A stretch of DNA of 37,742 nt from Henriciella sp. Its GTDB lineage: Bacteria > Pseudomonadota > Alphaproteobacteria > Caulobacterales > Hyphomonadaceae. Shown here piece after piece: positions 15,101 to 21,884 of the stretch. The stretch covers positions 1 through 37,742 of the forward strand of contig JABSQB010000034.1 in the NCBI GenBank assembly GCA_013214545.1. The letters run 5' to 3'. Position numbers and translations under genes: made by a program. How positions within the stretch are numbered: the first letter of the stretch is position 1; every line of letters starts with the position of its first letter. The notes under the pieces were generated by a model. That model did no database searches and was not told where the DNA came from. It was given only the letters and a program-made list of their open reading frames with translations.

Positions 15101-17983
15101 CCGGTTTCGGGCGCGCTGTCATTCCGGTCTGTGCCGGATTATGAAGCGCCAGACGGCGACGCTTCTGCGCGCGGTGTGGGTGCGTTCAATAGCGTGGGGA
15201 TCGTGAATTTTGATCCTGTGAGTGGCGCATTTCTTGGGCATACGGGAAATAGCAGCGACTTCCTGCTCATCGAGAATTTATGGGATGAAGCGGTGCCTGG
15301 CCCTGACCGCATTGGCGCCAGAGACGGTATTCTTGAAGTGGGAGAGCAGCTTGCCAATTTAACAGGCGTTCTCCACGGAGACCTAGGACTTGCGTTCGCC
15401 GGAACGGTCGAAATTGATGGCCACACTATGCTTGTGGTGCAAGCCGATAATGGGGCCTATGCGGTTTTCTACGGCCCGGATGTTGATCCAGACGCGATCT
15501 CCTGGCCTGCGGATTCTTCTGGCCTTGCAATCGACACATCGAATTTCAGCATCCGGGACGCAAACACCTATGAGGTCGAAATCACCGCCAGCGATGGCAC
15601 CAATGCGACCACGGAACTGCTCCAGGTGACTGTGGAAGATGACCCAGATGAAGCGGCCACGGTGATCAATACTGGCACCCTTGGAGGTGATGGTTTCTCG
15701 ATCATCGAAAATCAACCCTACCAGTTTGGTCGGGCGGTCGCGATTGCGGGCGACATCAATGGCGATGGTTACGATGATGTTTTCGTCGGTGCGCCAGATT
15801 CGGATTATGGTAACACTGGATCAGGTTCGGCGTATGTGATTTTTGGCGATGAAACCAACAACCTCAATGATCTCAACACGTCATCGATCCACAATAGTTC
15901 CATCGGGTTCAGAATAGATATCACCACGAACGCGGCGAGCCTTGGAGATGCAATATTTGGCGGAGGTGATTTAAACGGCGATGGGTATGATGATCTGGTT
16001 ATTTCATTACCGAAAGCGAACAGTAATGATGGCCGTATCCATGTGATTTTCGGCGACGCTGCGGGCAATCTCGGTGATATTGACAATTTAAATGCCGCAA
16101 CAAGTGATTTTAGAATTCTCAGTCCGACTGGCGCGCAAGAACGAATTGGACGGTCCCTGGATTTCGTCGACGTGAATGGCGACGGGTATGACGATTTAGT
16201 GTTCGGCGCACCAACAGCCGATCCAGGAGGGCTAAGCGATGCTGGCCGGTTCTACATCATTTTTGGCGGCGACAGCCTGGCGGATATCGATTTGGCATCG
16301 CCCTTGGATAGTGCAGACGGCATAATGATTGATGGGCTGAATGCAAGCACGCGTTTTGGAACTTCAGTCTCGGGCATCGGTGATTTTAATGGCGATGGTT
16401 TTGAAGATGTGATCGTGGCGAATCGGAATGGGGGCGTGGTGGTTGTTTATGGTGGCACGAATGACGATCTTGCGACGTTTGATGTGACAGCGCTTTCATC
16501 TGATCAAACCAGGGGCTTCCTCATAGATGCCAGCGATGTGGACGACTTGAACAAAGCGATCGTTACAAGTCTGGGCGATGTGAATGGCGATGGTTATGAT
16601 GATTTGATGTTCAATGCCATTGATCGAGGCGATTATGGTACAAACTATATCATCTTCGGCCGCGCGGGCACGACGCAAGGCAATATCGACCTGGCGGACA
16701 CCAACACGTTTGATGGTCTGGCGATCTCTCATGGTTTAGGCACGGGCGCTGGCGGTTACACTTCGGTTTCCCACGCCGGTGACGTCAACGGGGATGGTTA
16801 TGCGGATTTGATCATCGGCAATCAGGACGGAGAAAACGCCAACTCGGACGATAGTGGTGAAGCCTATATCATCTTCGGTGGGAACGCGTTGACCGATCTG
16901 AATCTGGAAAACCTCCAAACTCATGAAGGCTTCGTGATTGAATCGAGTTTCGCGAACGGTCGTCTGGGACGTGCCGTGTCCGGTGGCGGTGATGTCAACG
17001 GTGATGGATATGACGACTTACTTGTTGGCGATTTTGAACCGGTTGGCGGTGGCGGCGGTGCTTTTCCAGGTCGAGCTTACGTGATCTTTGGCGGGAACAC
17101 CGGCACAGAGAGCACTGATCCGGTCACGCGGATTGGCAGCCTAAATTCGGACAATTTCACCGGCAATGCGGGCGATGATACATTTACCGACATCAGCTTG
17201 GGCGATGTCGTTCGCGGCGGGGCTGGGGATGACCATGTCACGCTGACCAGTACGGATTTCGCGGACCTCGATGGCGGCAATGGCACCGACACATTGGCGA
17301 TCGGCGCCGCGCCGGGCCTGAGCCTTGACATCACCGCGCCGCAAAGCTCGATCTCAGGCTTCGAGATCATCGATCTCTCAGATCTCGGCGTCGGCATGGG
17401 TGGCAATCAGCTGATCGCCGACGCGCTCTCCATCCTGCGCCTGTCCGACGATACCGCGAACGGCGTTACGACGCTAAGGGTGTTAGGAGATGGCGATCCC
17501 GGCGAAGAGGACCTGGTTGTCCTATCAGACTTCGCGGACTGGGGATCGTCGACGGGAACTACAGCCGAAACTATCGATGGCGAATCCGTGACCTTTGTAA
17601 TTTACGAGAATGGCAATGCGCGTCTGCTGGTTGAATCAGGCGTGTTGGTGCTGGATCCTGCAACCGCCGGCGCCATAATGTCCACCACGATCAGCCTCGA
17701 CACCGCCAAGCTGCAAGTCGACGTGCCGTTCGACGGCTCTGACGCTGGCCTGTTCGACTTCCCGAGCGGCGGGTATGCAGACTGGCAGAGCGGCGGTTTT
17801 GACGCCTTTGCCGATCTGCGCGGGGAAGTCCTGTCGCTGGCCCCGGTCGGCCCGCAGGTCACGACGCCAAACGCGCCAATGATGCGCGCGCCATTGCCAC
17901 CGATCGATCAAGTCTGGCAGGACGACGCCCTGGCGGCGACCATGCTCCACCTTGACCTCGCCGACCCGATCGAAGGGTTCTGA
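12134..17983 (+). CDS. Giant cadherin-like/FG-GAP repeat surface or secreted protein
   Basis: This 1949-residue protein is probably exported and used in adhesion or biofilm structure. In order: a charged start and hydrophobic stretch (about 16-38), an Ala/Gly-rich region (about 95-135), seven cadherin-like repeats (about 161-1174) with the D-V-A-E-N, F-E-I-D-x-x-T-G and I-T-A-T-D patterns, a D-P-x-P linker after repeat 1, seven FG-GAP units each with D-x-N-G-D-G-Y/F-x-D (about 1176-1656), then three RTX-like nonapeptides (G-N-A-G-D-D, G-G-A-G-D-D, G-G-N-G-T-D; about 1669-1726) and a unique acidic C-terminus. RTX-like repeats suggest type I secretion, but no ABC transporter is nearby. Repeats 6 and 7 contain a shared insert. 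ATG 12134 has AGGTGA four bases upstream; an in-frame start at 12089 is less likely. Confidence 0.88.
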   Translation: MTKSYDKKKHFPKPSSGTMMAAATLGLLGVTATDAAHGQGGDVLLSMLENVQSFNVLGDGTLSVVLQGGEVMTLPAGSFSVVGGEIMLTAEAAALLQTGVAAGAGAGAGAAANLAGLATAGSAGAAGLAEATSDDGDDGGDEVAQDSGEITPPGREPSGTNPPVFVSAETVDVAENAAITEPAYLAVARDPDHTEITYSLSGADASRFEIDAETGVVTFRESPDFEAAVDSDGDNAYLITVTATDADGQSAEQTVTITVTDEEEDQPKDPDPTNPDPTDPDPTDPDPVDSTAPVISSGATASVAENVSTETTVYQTLATDESATTLTYSLTGADAELFAIDGAGAVTFIASPDHEAPGDEGDNNQYTFTVNVSDGTNTATQEVVLTVTDEADSGPVFTGTATISVDENSTATGYTPVAMPDVAGAAVTYAITGGANRTSFELDATTGELTFTTAPDFEAPSVAGGNAYEVEITATDDQGNATAQTLTVEVQDVDEAPVFTSGTAIDVNEGIPNTQVVYTATTSNPFGGTVNYSLSVGGDNDLFTIDETSGELNFNSSPDFDAPGDAGNNGVYDLTIIADNGLETSTLDLAITLLEATDPNAPVFATPTLSISVDENTPLSVVAFDANATDPNGPNPTTPDDGITYTISGIDAGQFEFVVAGAATSSPIGTVYFDTRPDFENAEDADGDNIYEFTITATDGELLTSTQDVFITVQNVDEAPVFAHEPSTFDVPENDTAPFYTVVSTDPEGAAVTYSISGADAGLFSIGLNTGELSATTPLDHEDLAAGFNYHAYANYTASTGAFVSHSFADTLQSLLVEDPSPSVPGTESGILEIGEEISYEHQTHTDEVFIGTVTIDGHDMAVVQSASSDQYTILAPVGVDPATIDWPADFNTLTVMAETLDVSDRTTLDITVTASDGTTSRDQNLTITVTDESDIAPTLPVATHAVRMQEGQTSTGYVANADADIAGGTITYSIEATGGADQALFEIDPVSGALSFRSVPDYEAPDGDASARGVGAFNSVGIVNFDPVSGAFLGHTGNSSDFLLIENLWDEAVPGPDRIGARDGILEVGEQLANLTGVLHGDLGLAFAGTVEIDGHTMLVVQADNGAYAVFYGPDVDPDAISWPADSSGLAIDTSNFSIRDANTYEVEITASDGTNATTELLQVTVEDDPDEAATVINTGTLGGDGFSIIENQPYQFGRAVAIAGDINGDGYDDVFVGAPDSDYGNTGSGSAYVIFGDETNNLNDLNTSSIHNSSIGFRIDITTNAASLGDAIFGGGDLNGDGYDDLVISLPKANSNDGRIHVIFGDAAGNLGDIDNLNAATSDFRILSPTGAQERIGRSLDFVDVNGDGYDDLVFGAPTADPGGLSDAGRFYIIFGGDSLADIDLASPLDSADGIMIDGLNASTRFGTSVSGIGDFNGDGFEDVIVANRNGGVVVVYGGTNDDLATFDVTALSSDQTRGFLIDASDVDDLNKAIVTSLGDVNGDGYDDLMFNAIDRGDYGTNYIIFGRAGTTQGNIDLADTNTFDGLAISHGLGTGAGGYTSVSHAGDVNGDGYADLIIGNQDGENANSDDSGEAYIIFGGNALTDLNLENLQTHEGFVIESSFANGRLGRAVSGGGDVNGDGYDDLLVGDFEPVGGGGGAFPGRAYVIFGGNTGTESTDPVTRIGSLNSDNFTGNAGDDTFTDISLGDVVRGGAGDDHVTLTSTDFADLDGGNGTDTLAIGAAPGLSLDITAPQSSISGFEIIDLSDLGVGMGGNQLIADALSILRLSDDTANGVTTLRVLGDGDPGEEDLVVLSDFADWGSSTGTTAETIDGESVTFVIYENGNARLLVESGVLVLDPATAGAIMSTTISLDTAKLQVDVPFDGSDAGLFDFPSGGYADWQSGGFDAFADLRGEVLSLAPVGPQVTTPNAPMMRAPLPPIDQVWQDDALAATMLHLDLADPIEGF
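14492..14820 (+). other. Unknown inserted module, copy 1 (in cadherin-like repeat 6)
   Basis: About 110 residues (787-895) interrupt repeat 6 between its P-L-D-H-E-D strand and its I-T-V-T-A-S-D-G strand. Landmarks are S-T-G-A-F, L-L-V-E-D, G-I-L-E-I-G-E, F-I-G-T-V-T-I-D-G-H and I-D-W-P-A-D, all matched in copy 2. I do not recognise the module. Confidence 0.6.
15172..15527 (+). other. Unknown inserted module, copy 2 (in cadherin-like repeat 7)
   Basis: About 118 residues (1014-1132) interrupt repeat 7 after its P-D-Y-E-A-P strand. Landmarks are V-S-G-A-F, L-L-I-E-N, G-I-L-E-V-G-E, F-A-G-T-V-E-I-D-G-H and I-S-W-P-A-D, in the same order and spacing as copy 1. The pair is clearly paralogous although diverged. 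Confidence 0.6.
15660..17100 (+). repeat. Seven FG-GAP repeats (predicted seven-bladed propeller)
   Basis: Seven copies of a D-x-N-G-D-G-Y/F-x-D calcium-binding loop occur at near 15750, 15965, 16170, 16380, 16575, 16780 and 16990, spaced about 195-215 bases. Each is followed by Y/F-x-x-I/V-F-G or V-V-Y-G-G. Seven such units match the integrin-alpha N-terminal beta-propeller. Confidence 0.85.
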
Positions 17984-18018
17984 TCGGCGGCACAGAATAG
18001 GGCCCTGTTTGGCCCTGT

Positions 18019-18059
18019 CTCCCGGCGGTGAACGGTAGGATACTTCTCACCGCCGGGAG
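18019..18059. terminator. Strong hairpin between convergent genes, likely bidirectional terminator
   Basis: CTCCCGGCGGTGA (18019-18031) pairs perfectly with TCACCGCCGGGAG (18047-18059), a 13-base stem with a 15-base loop. It lies between the stop of the giant gene and the stop of the convergent monooxygenase gene. There is no clean T-run after it (only CTTT near 18064), so rho-independent action is plausible but not certain. Confidence 0.6.
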
Positions 18060-18112
18060 CATACTTTAAGCCCGGTTCGGCCCCTGCGCCTGACCGGGTT
18101 TTGTCTGTTTGG

Positions 18113-19126
18113 TTAGCCGGTTGCAGACGCCGCAACACGCGCGCGCATGGCCTGTTTGATAAGCTGATAGCTCTCGATGCGCGTCTCGATCTGATCGGTG
18201 ATGGTCAACAAGAAGAGCTCGTCAGCGCCCGCCTCAGTGGCGGCCTCTGACAATCGCTCGGCCACCGAATCTGCAGCCCCGATAATGCCGCGCTCGGCCG
18301 GAATGATTGGGGCAGCCTCCAGCGCGGCTTCTGCTTTGTCTGTGCTAAGATAGGGATGAAACTTGCCGGTGCTGCGCCCGAGCGCCCAGGCCCGGATCGG
18401 GGCGGCGCGGCGCTGCGCTTCAGCCTCTGTTTCTGCGGCCAGTGCGACCAGTCCTATTGCAGCATACGCTGAGTCGCAGAAGGGGGATGGCTCAAACGCG
18501 TCGTGGTAGGCTTTCAGTGATGCCTCAGCGCCGCCCGGATTGAGAAAATCTGCAAAGGCGAGCGCCACCCCCATCTGTCCCGCAAAGGCTGCTGAGCCTG
18601 GCGATGAGCACAGCATCCACAGCCCTGGCCGGTCCCCTCTCGGATTGGCAGCGATCCCGCGCGCACGGTGATCTTCCGGAAACGGCACCTCACCGCTCGC
18701 GTCCAGCATCCAGTCCATCAGCATTCGCATCATGGTCGGAAAATTCTGAGCCCCAGGACCCAGCAGCGCTGCCGATGCGCGCGGGTCTGCGCCAGTTGCG
18801 CGGCCTAGCCCAATCTCGATCCGCCCGGGATAGAGCTGGTTCAGGCTCTGCCCCCATTCGGCAACTTTCAGCGGCGAGTAGTTCGGCAACCTAATCCCGC
18901 CAGAGCCCAGCGTGATCCGCTTTGTCCGCGCCGCCAGATCCGCCATCAGAATTTCCGGCGTCGTCCCGGCAAAACTGCTCGCATTATGGTGTTCCTGCAC
19001 CCAATAGGAGCGATATGACATCTGATCTGCCGCCTCCGCCAAAGCGCGGGTTTCGTTCAGCGCGTCGGCCGCGGTGCGACCAGCAAAGATCGGCGAGGGA
19101 TCGAGTATGGACAGTACGGGTTTCAT
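18113..19126 (-). CDS. Luciferase-like (LLM class) flavin-dependent monooxygenase
   Basis: Members are TIM-barrel enzymes that use reduced flavin and oxygen to oxidise small molecules. The family start S-I-L-D-P/S-P, the W-V-Q-E-H-H-N segment near residue 43, L-G-S-G-G-I-R-L-P-N-Y-S-P-L-K-V-A-E and Y-P-G-R-I-E-I-G-L-G-R are diagnostic. The 337-residue length is normal. ATG 19126 has AAGG six bases upstream. It is divergent from the M1 peptidase gene with only 49 bases between the starts, so the two may share control. The substrate is unknown. Confidence 0.92.
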   Translation of the reverse strand: MKPVLSILDPSPIFAGRTAADALNETRALAEAADQMSYRSYWVQEHHNASSFAGTTPEILMADLAARTKRITLGSGGIRLPNYSPLKVAEWGQSLNQLYPGRIEIGLGRATGADPRASAALLGPGAQNFPTMMRMLMDWMLDASGEVPFPEDHRARGIAANPRGDRPGLWMLCSSPGSAAFAGQMGVALAFADFLNPGGAEASLKAYHDAFEPSPFCDSAYAAIGLVALAAETEAEAQRRAAPIRAWALGRSTGKFHPYLSTDKAEAALEAAPIIPAERGIIGAADSVAERLSEAATEAGADELFLLTITDQIETRIESYQLIKQAMRARVAASATG

Positions 19127-19175
19127 ACCTTGCCTTGTGCGTTATGCAGGAGAGGGAGACAAGTTGGAGATTCTG

Positions 19176-21884
19176 ATGCGATCTGGTCTGGCGATGCTGT
19201 TTTGGATCGTGCTGTCAGCTTGCAGCGTTGGCGCTGCGCCGGTTGAAGCCATTGATGACGGACTGGAAGACCTGATCGCGCTGGCGCCGCCGGGGCCGTT
19301 GGATGCGTCGCCTTACCCGGTCCATTACCAGCTCGATCTAACCCTGGATCCGCGTGAAGCCGGGTTTGGAGGCACCGTGGCGATCACATTGGAGGTGACA
19401 GAGCGTACGAGTGGTGTCTATCTGCATGGCTGCGACCTCGACGTCACAGACGTGCGCGCCAGAGTCGGGGATGCGTCCTACACACGCGGCGTGTGGCAAC
19501 CCGTTTTGGACTCGGGCGTCGCGTGGCTAGACTTTGGCCAGACGGTCGATCCTGGTCAGTTCGTGGTGGAGATCGATTACAATGCGGCTTTTGACGCTAA
19601 TCTGTCCGGCCTGTTCAAGGTCACAGAGCAGGGCGACGCCTATGCGCTCGCCAAGTCGGAGAGCATACAAGCGCGTCGTTTTATGCCTGGATTTGATCAG
19701 CCTGCGTTCAAAGCGCCGTTTGATATCACGCTGACCATCCCGGAAACCGATTCTGCCATCAGCAATGCGCCAGAAGCTTCGGTGGAGATGCTCGGCGATG
19801 GACTGAAGCGGGTCACGTTTGAAACAACCCGGCCATTGCCGACCTACTTGCTATCGCTCGCCGTCGGCAGCTTCGATGTTGTCGTTGCCGGGATGATGCC
19901 GCCGAATGAAGTTCGTTCAGAGCCCATCCCGCTGCGTGGCTTCGCGCGGCGCGGAAAGGGGGCGCAACTTGCGCTCGCTCTGGAGACTGCTCCGGAACTG
20001 GTGCGTATTTTTGAAGAGGCTTTGCAACAGCCATACCCCTACAAAAAGCTCGATATCGTCGCGGCGCCGCAATGGCCGTCTGGCGCGACCGAACTGGCCG
20101 CCGCGATCACATATCGCGAGAGCCGTATCCTTGCCGGTCCGGATACAGGTCCGGCGGCGCTTCGAAGCCTGCTGGCCATTCATGCGCATGAGGTCGGCCA
20201 TATGTGGTTCGGCAATCTGGTCACGCCGCCTTGGTGGGATGATCTGTGGTTGAAAGAGGGGTTTGCGAGCTGGGGCGAGGGCGCGTCGCTGTCCGTGCTG
20301 TATCCCGGCGAGGGGTATGAGCTCGACGCGATTGTCGATGGCATCTCTGCGATGGACCTCGATAGTCTTGCCAGCGCCCGCGCCGTGCGCGAACCGATCG
20401 CGCTGAACCAGAACGTTCGCAACGCCTATGATGCCATCACCTATAATAAAGGGCTGGCGGTCATTGGTATGGTCGATTCCTACTTTGGCGCCGACGTCTT
20501 CCGCCCAGCTCTTGGGCGCTATGTGGCGGCGTTTGAAGACGGGGTCGCAGGCAGTCCTGAATTCTTTGAGATCATCGGCGAGGAGACCGGCGAACCGGCA
20601 TTGACGGCTGCGTTCAGGAGCTTTGTCGAGCAGAATGGATTGCCTCTGGTTACGGTTTCAATGGACGGTGAAAGCGGCCCCGAAATTCGCCTCTCGCAAT
20701 CGCAATACACTCCGCTGGGCGGGGCAGGAGATGGCGATAAATCCTGGCTCATTCCGGTCTGCATCGCCGCCAGCGTGGAAGGCGAGCGCCGACGCAATTG
20801 TCAGATCCTCGGTGAGGAGGGGGCGACCCAAACTTTCGAAGACGTAAACTCAACCCCTGTTGTGGCTGATTGGGTTCTGCCTAATGCTGGAGGCACCGGT
20901 TACTATCGCTTCTCCATGTCGGCTAAAATGTGGAACGATCTTGGCCCTGCATTTGATCAGCTGAGCGCCGCAGAGAAACTCGTAACGCTCGACAGTGCCG
21001 GCGCGGAATTCGCGGCTGGCCGGATGCCGATAGATACTCTGTGGCGGTTCATCGATGAAGCCGTGCGCGATGATGAGCGCCGCGTTGTACAAGCCGCCAT
21101 TCGCCAGGCCTCCCGCCTCGGGGGACTGCTCGCGAGCGATGAAGCCGCGATCCTTGGCTATCGCGCCAATGTCATTGACGTCTTCCGCGATCGCTACACC
21201 GCGCTTGATCAACATGGCGGTGATGATCCTGAGCTGGCGATCATGAAATCCAGTCTTGAGCAGTTCCTGATCTCGGCTGGGCAGGATGTGGCGCTGCGCC
21301 AGAGTCTGGCAAACGCGGCCGGGAACTATATCGGACTGGAGGGTGTTAGCTCCGATCGTTCGCTGAATTCGGATGAGTATTTCATCGGCCTGGCGATCGG
21401 ATTACAGGCCTATGGTGAACCCTATCTCGATCGGTTGCTGGCTGTGCGCACGAGCTTTGATGATCCGGTATTTGAGCAAGCGCTTGCTTATGCGATTGGC
21501 CAAAATCAGGACCCTGAGCTGACGGATCGAATTCTCGAACTGGCGCTGTCGGGGACGCTTGGCACGCGCGAGACGCTCGCCATGGTGCAGGGACAGATGC
21601 AGCAACCGCTGACGCGCGCCAAGACGTGGCAGCGGCTAAACCAGAACTTCGAAGCCTATCTGAACGTCATTCCGCGTCAGCGTCGACGCTTCAGCCCCGC
21701 GCTCGCCAACACGATGTGTTCAAATACGGCGCGGGACGAACTCGTCGCGCTGTTCGAGGCCTATGGCGATCTTGTGCCAGGGCATGAGCGGTCTTTGTCA
21801 GAGACGGTTGAACGCATAGAGCTATGCGCCGCCCTGGAAGCGGCGAAAGGAGCAGAGACCCGCGCCTTTTTCAGCGATTACTAA
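19176..21884 (+). CDS. M1 family zinc aminopeptidase, predicted lipoprotein
   Basis: This 902-residue protein has the M1 zinc site H-E-V-G-H (His338, Glu339, His342) with Glu361 eighteen residues further on (K-E-G-F-A). The usual G-A-M-E-N substrate motif is changed to G-A-T-E-L (303-307): the glutamate that binds the substrate amino group is kept, the Asn is not. The N-terminus is a lipoprotein signal ending L-S-A-C, with Cys16 as the lipid site, so it is probably anchored in the envelope and trims peptides in the periplasm. ATG 19176 is chosen for GGAG six bases upstream and for the signal peptide; a longer frame starts at 19074. The C-terminal half is helical, as in ERAP/PepN-type enzymes. 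Its stop overlaps the convergent AsmA stop by four bases. Confidence 0.92.
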   Translation: MRSGLAMLFWIVLSACSVGAAPVEAIDDGLEDLIALAPPGPLDASPYPVHYQLDLTLDPREAGFGGTVAITLEVTERTSGVYLHGCDLDVTDVRARVGDASYTRGVWQPVLDSGVAWLDFGQTVDPGQFVVEIDYNAAFDANLSGLFKVTEQGDAYALAKSESIQARRFMPGFDQPAFKAPFDITLTIPETDSAISNAPEASVEMLGDGLKRVTFETTRPLPTYLLSLAVGSFDVVVAGMMPPNEVRSEPIPLRGFARRGKGAQLALALETAPELVRIFEEALQQPYPYKKLDIVAAPQWPSGATELAAAITYRESRILAGPDTGPAALRSLLAIHAHEVGHMWFGNLVTPPWWDDLWLKEGFASWGEGASLSVLYPGEGYELDAIVDGISAMDLDSLASARAVREPIALNQNVRNAYDAITYNKGLAVIGMVDSYFGADVFRPALGRYVAAFEDGVAGSPEFFEIIGEETGEPALTAAFRSFVEQNGLPLVTVSMDGESGPEIRLSQSQYTPLGGAGDGDKSWLIPVCIAASVEGERRRNCQILGEEGATQTFEDVNSTPVVADWVLPNAGGTGYYRFSMSAKMWNDLGPAFDQLSAAEKLVTLDSAGAEFAAGRMPIDTLWRFIDEAVRDDERRVVQAAIRQASRLGGLLASDEAAILGYRANVIDVFRDRYTALDQHGGDDPELAIMKSSLEQFLISAGQDVALRQSLANAAGNYIGLEGVSSDRSLNSDEYFIGLAIGLQAYGEPYLDRLLAVRTSFDDPVFEQALAYAIGQNQDPELTDRILELALSGTLGTRETLAMVQGQMQQPLTRAKTWQRLNQNFEAYLNVIPRQRRRFSPALANTMCSNTARDELVALFEAYGDLVPGHERSLSETVERIELCAALEAAKGAETRAFFSDY

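Larger units (their letters stand above)
12616..15655 (+). repeat. Array of seven cadherin-like repeats (within the giant protein)
   Basis: Units of about 100 residues begin near 12616, 13008, 13318, 13618, 13936, 14290 and 14944. Each carries a V-x-E-N-like start, a T-Y-S-I/L-S-G core, F-x-I-D-x-x-T-G-x-L, P-D-F/Y/H-E-A and a Y-x-x-x-I-T-A-x-D-G end. The acidic residues fit calcium binding between domains. A D-P-x-P-rich linker (about 12928-13000) separates units 1 and 2. Units 6 and 7 are longer because of inserts. Confidence 0.8.
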
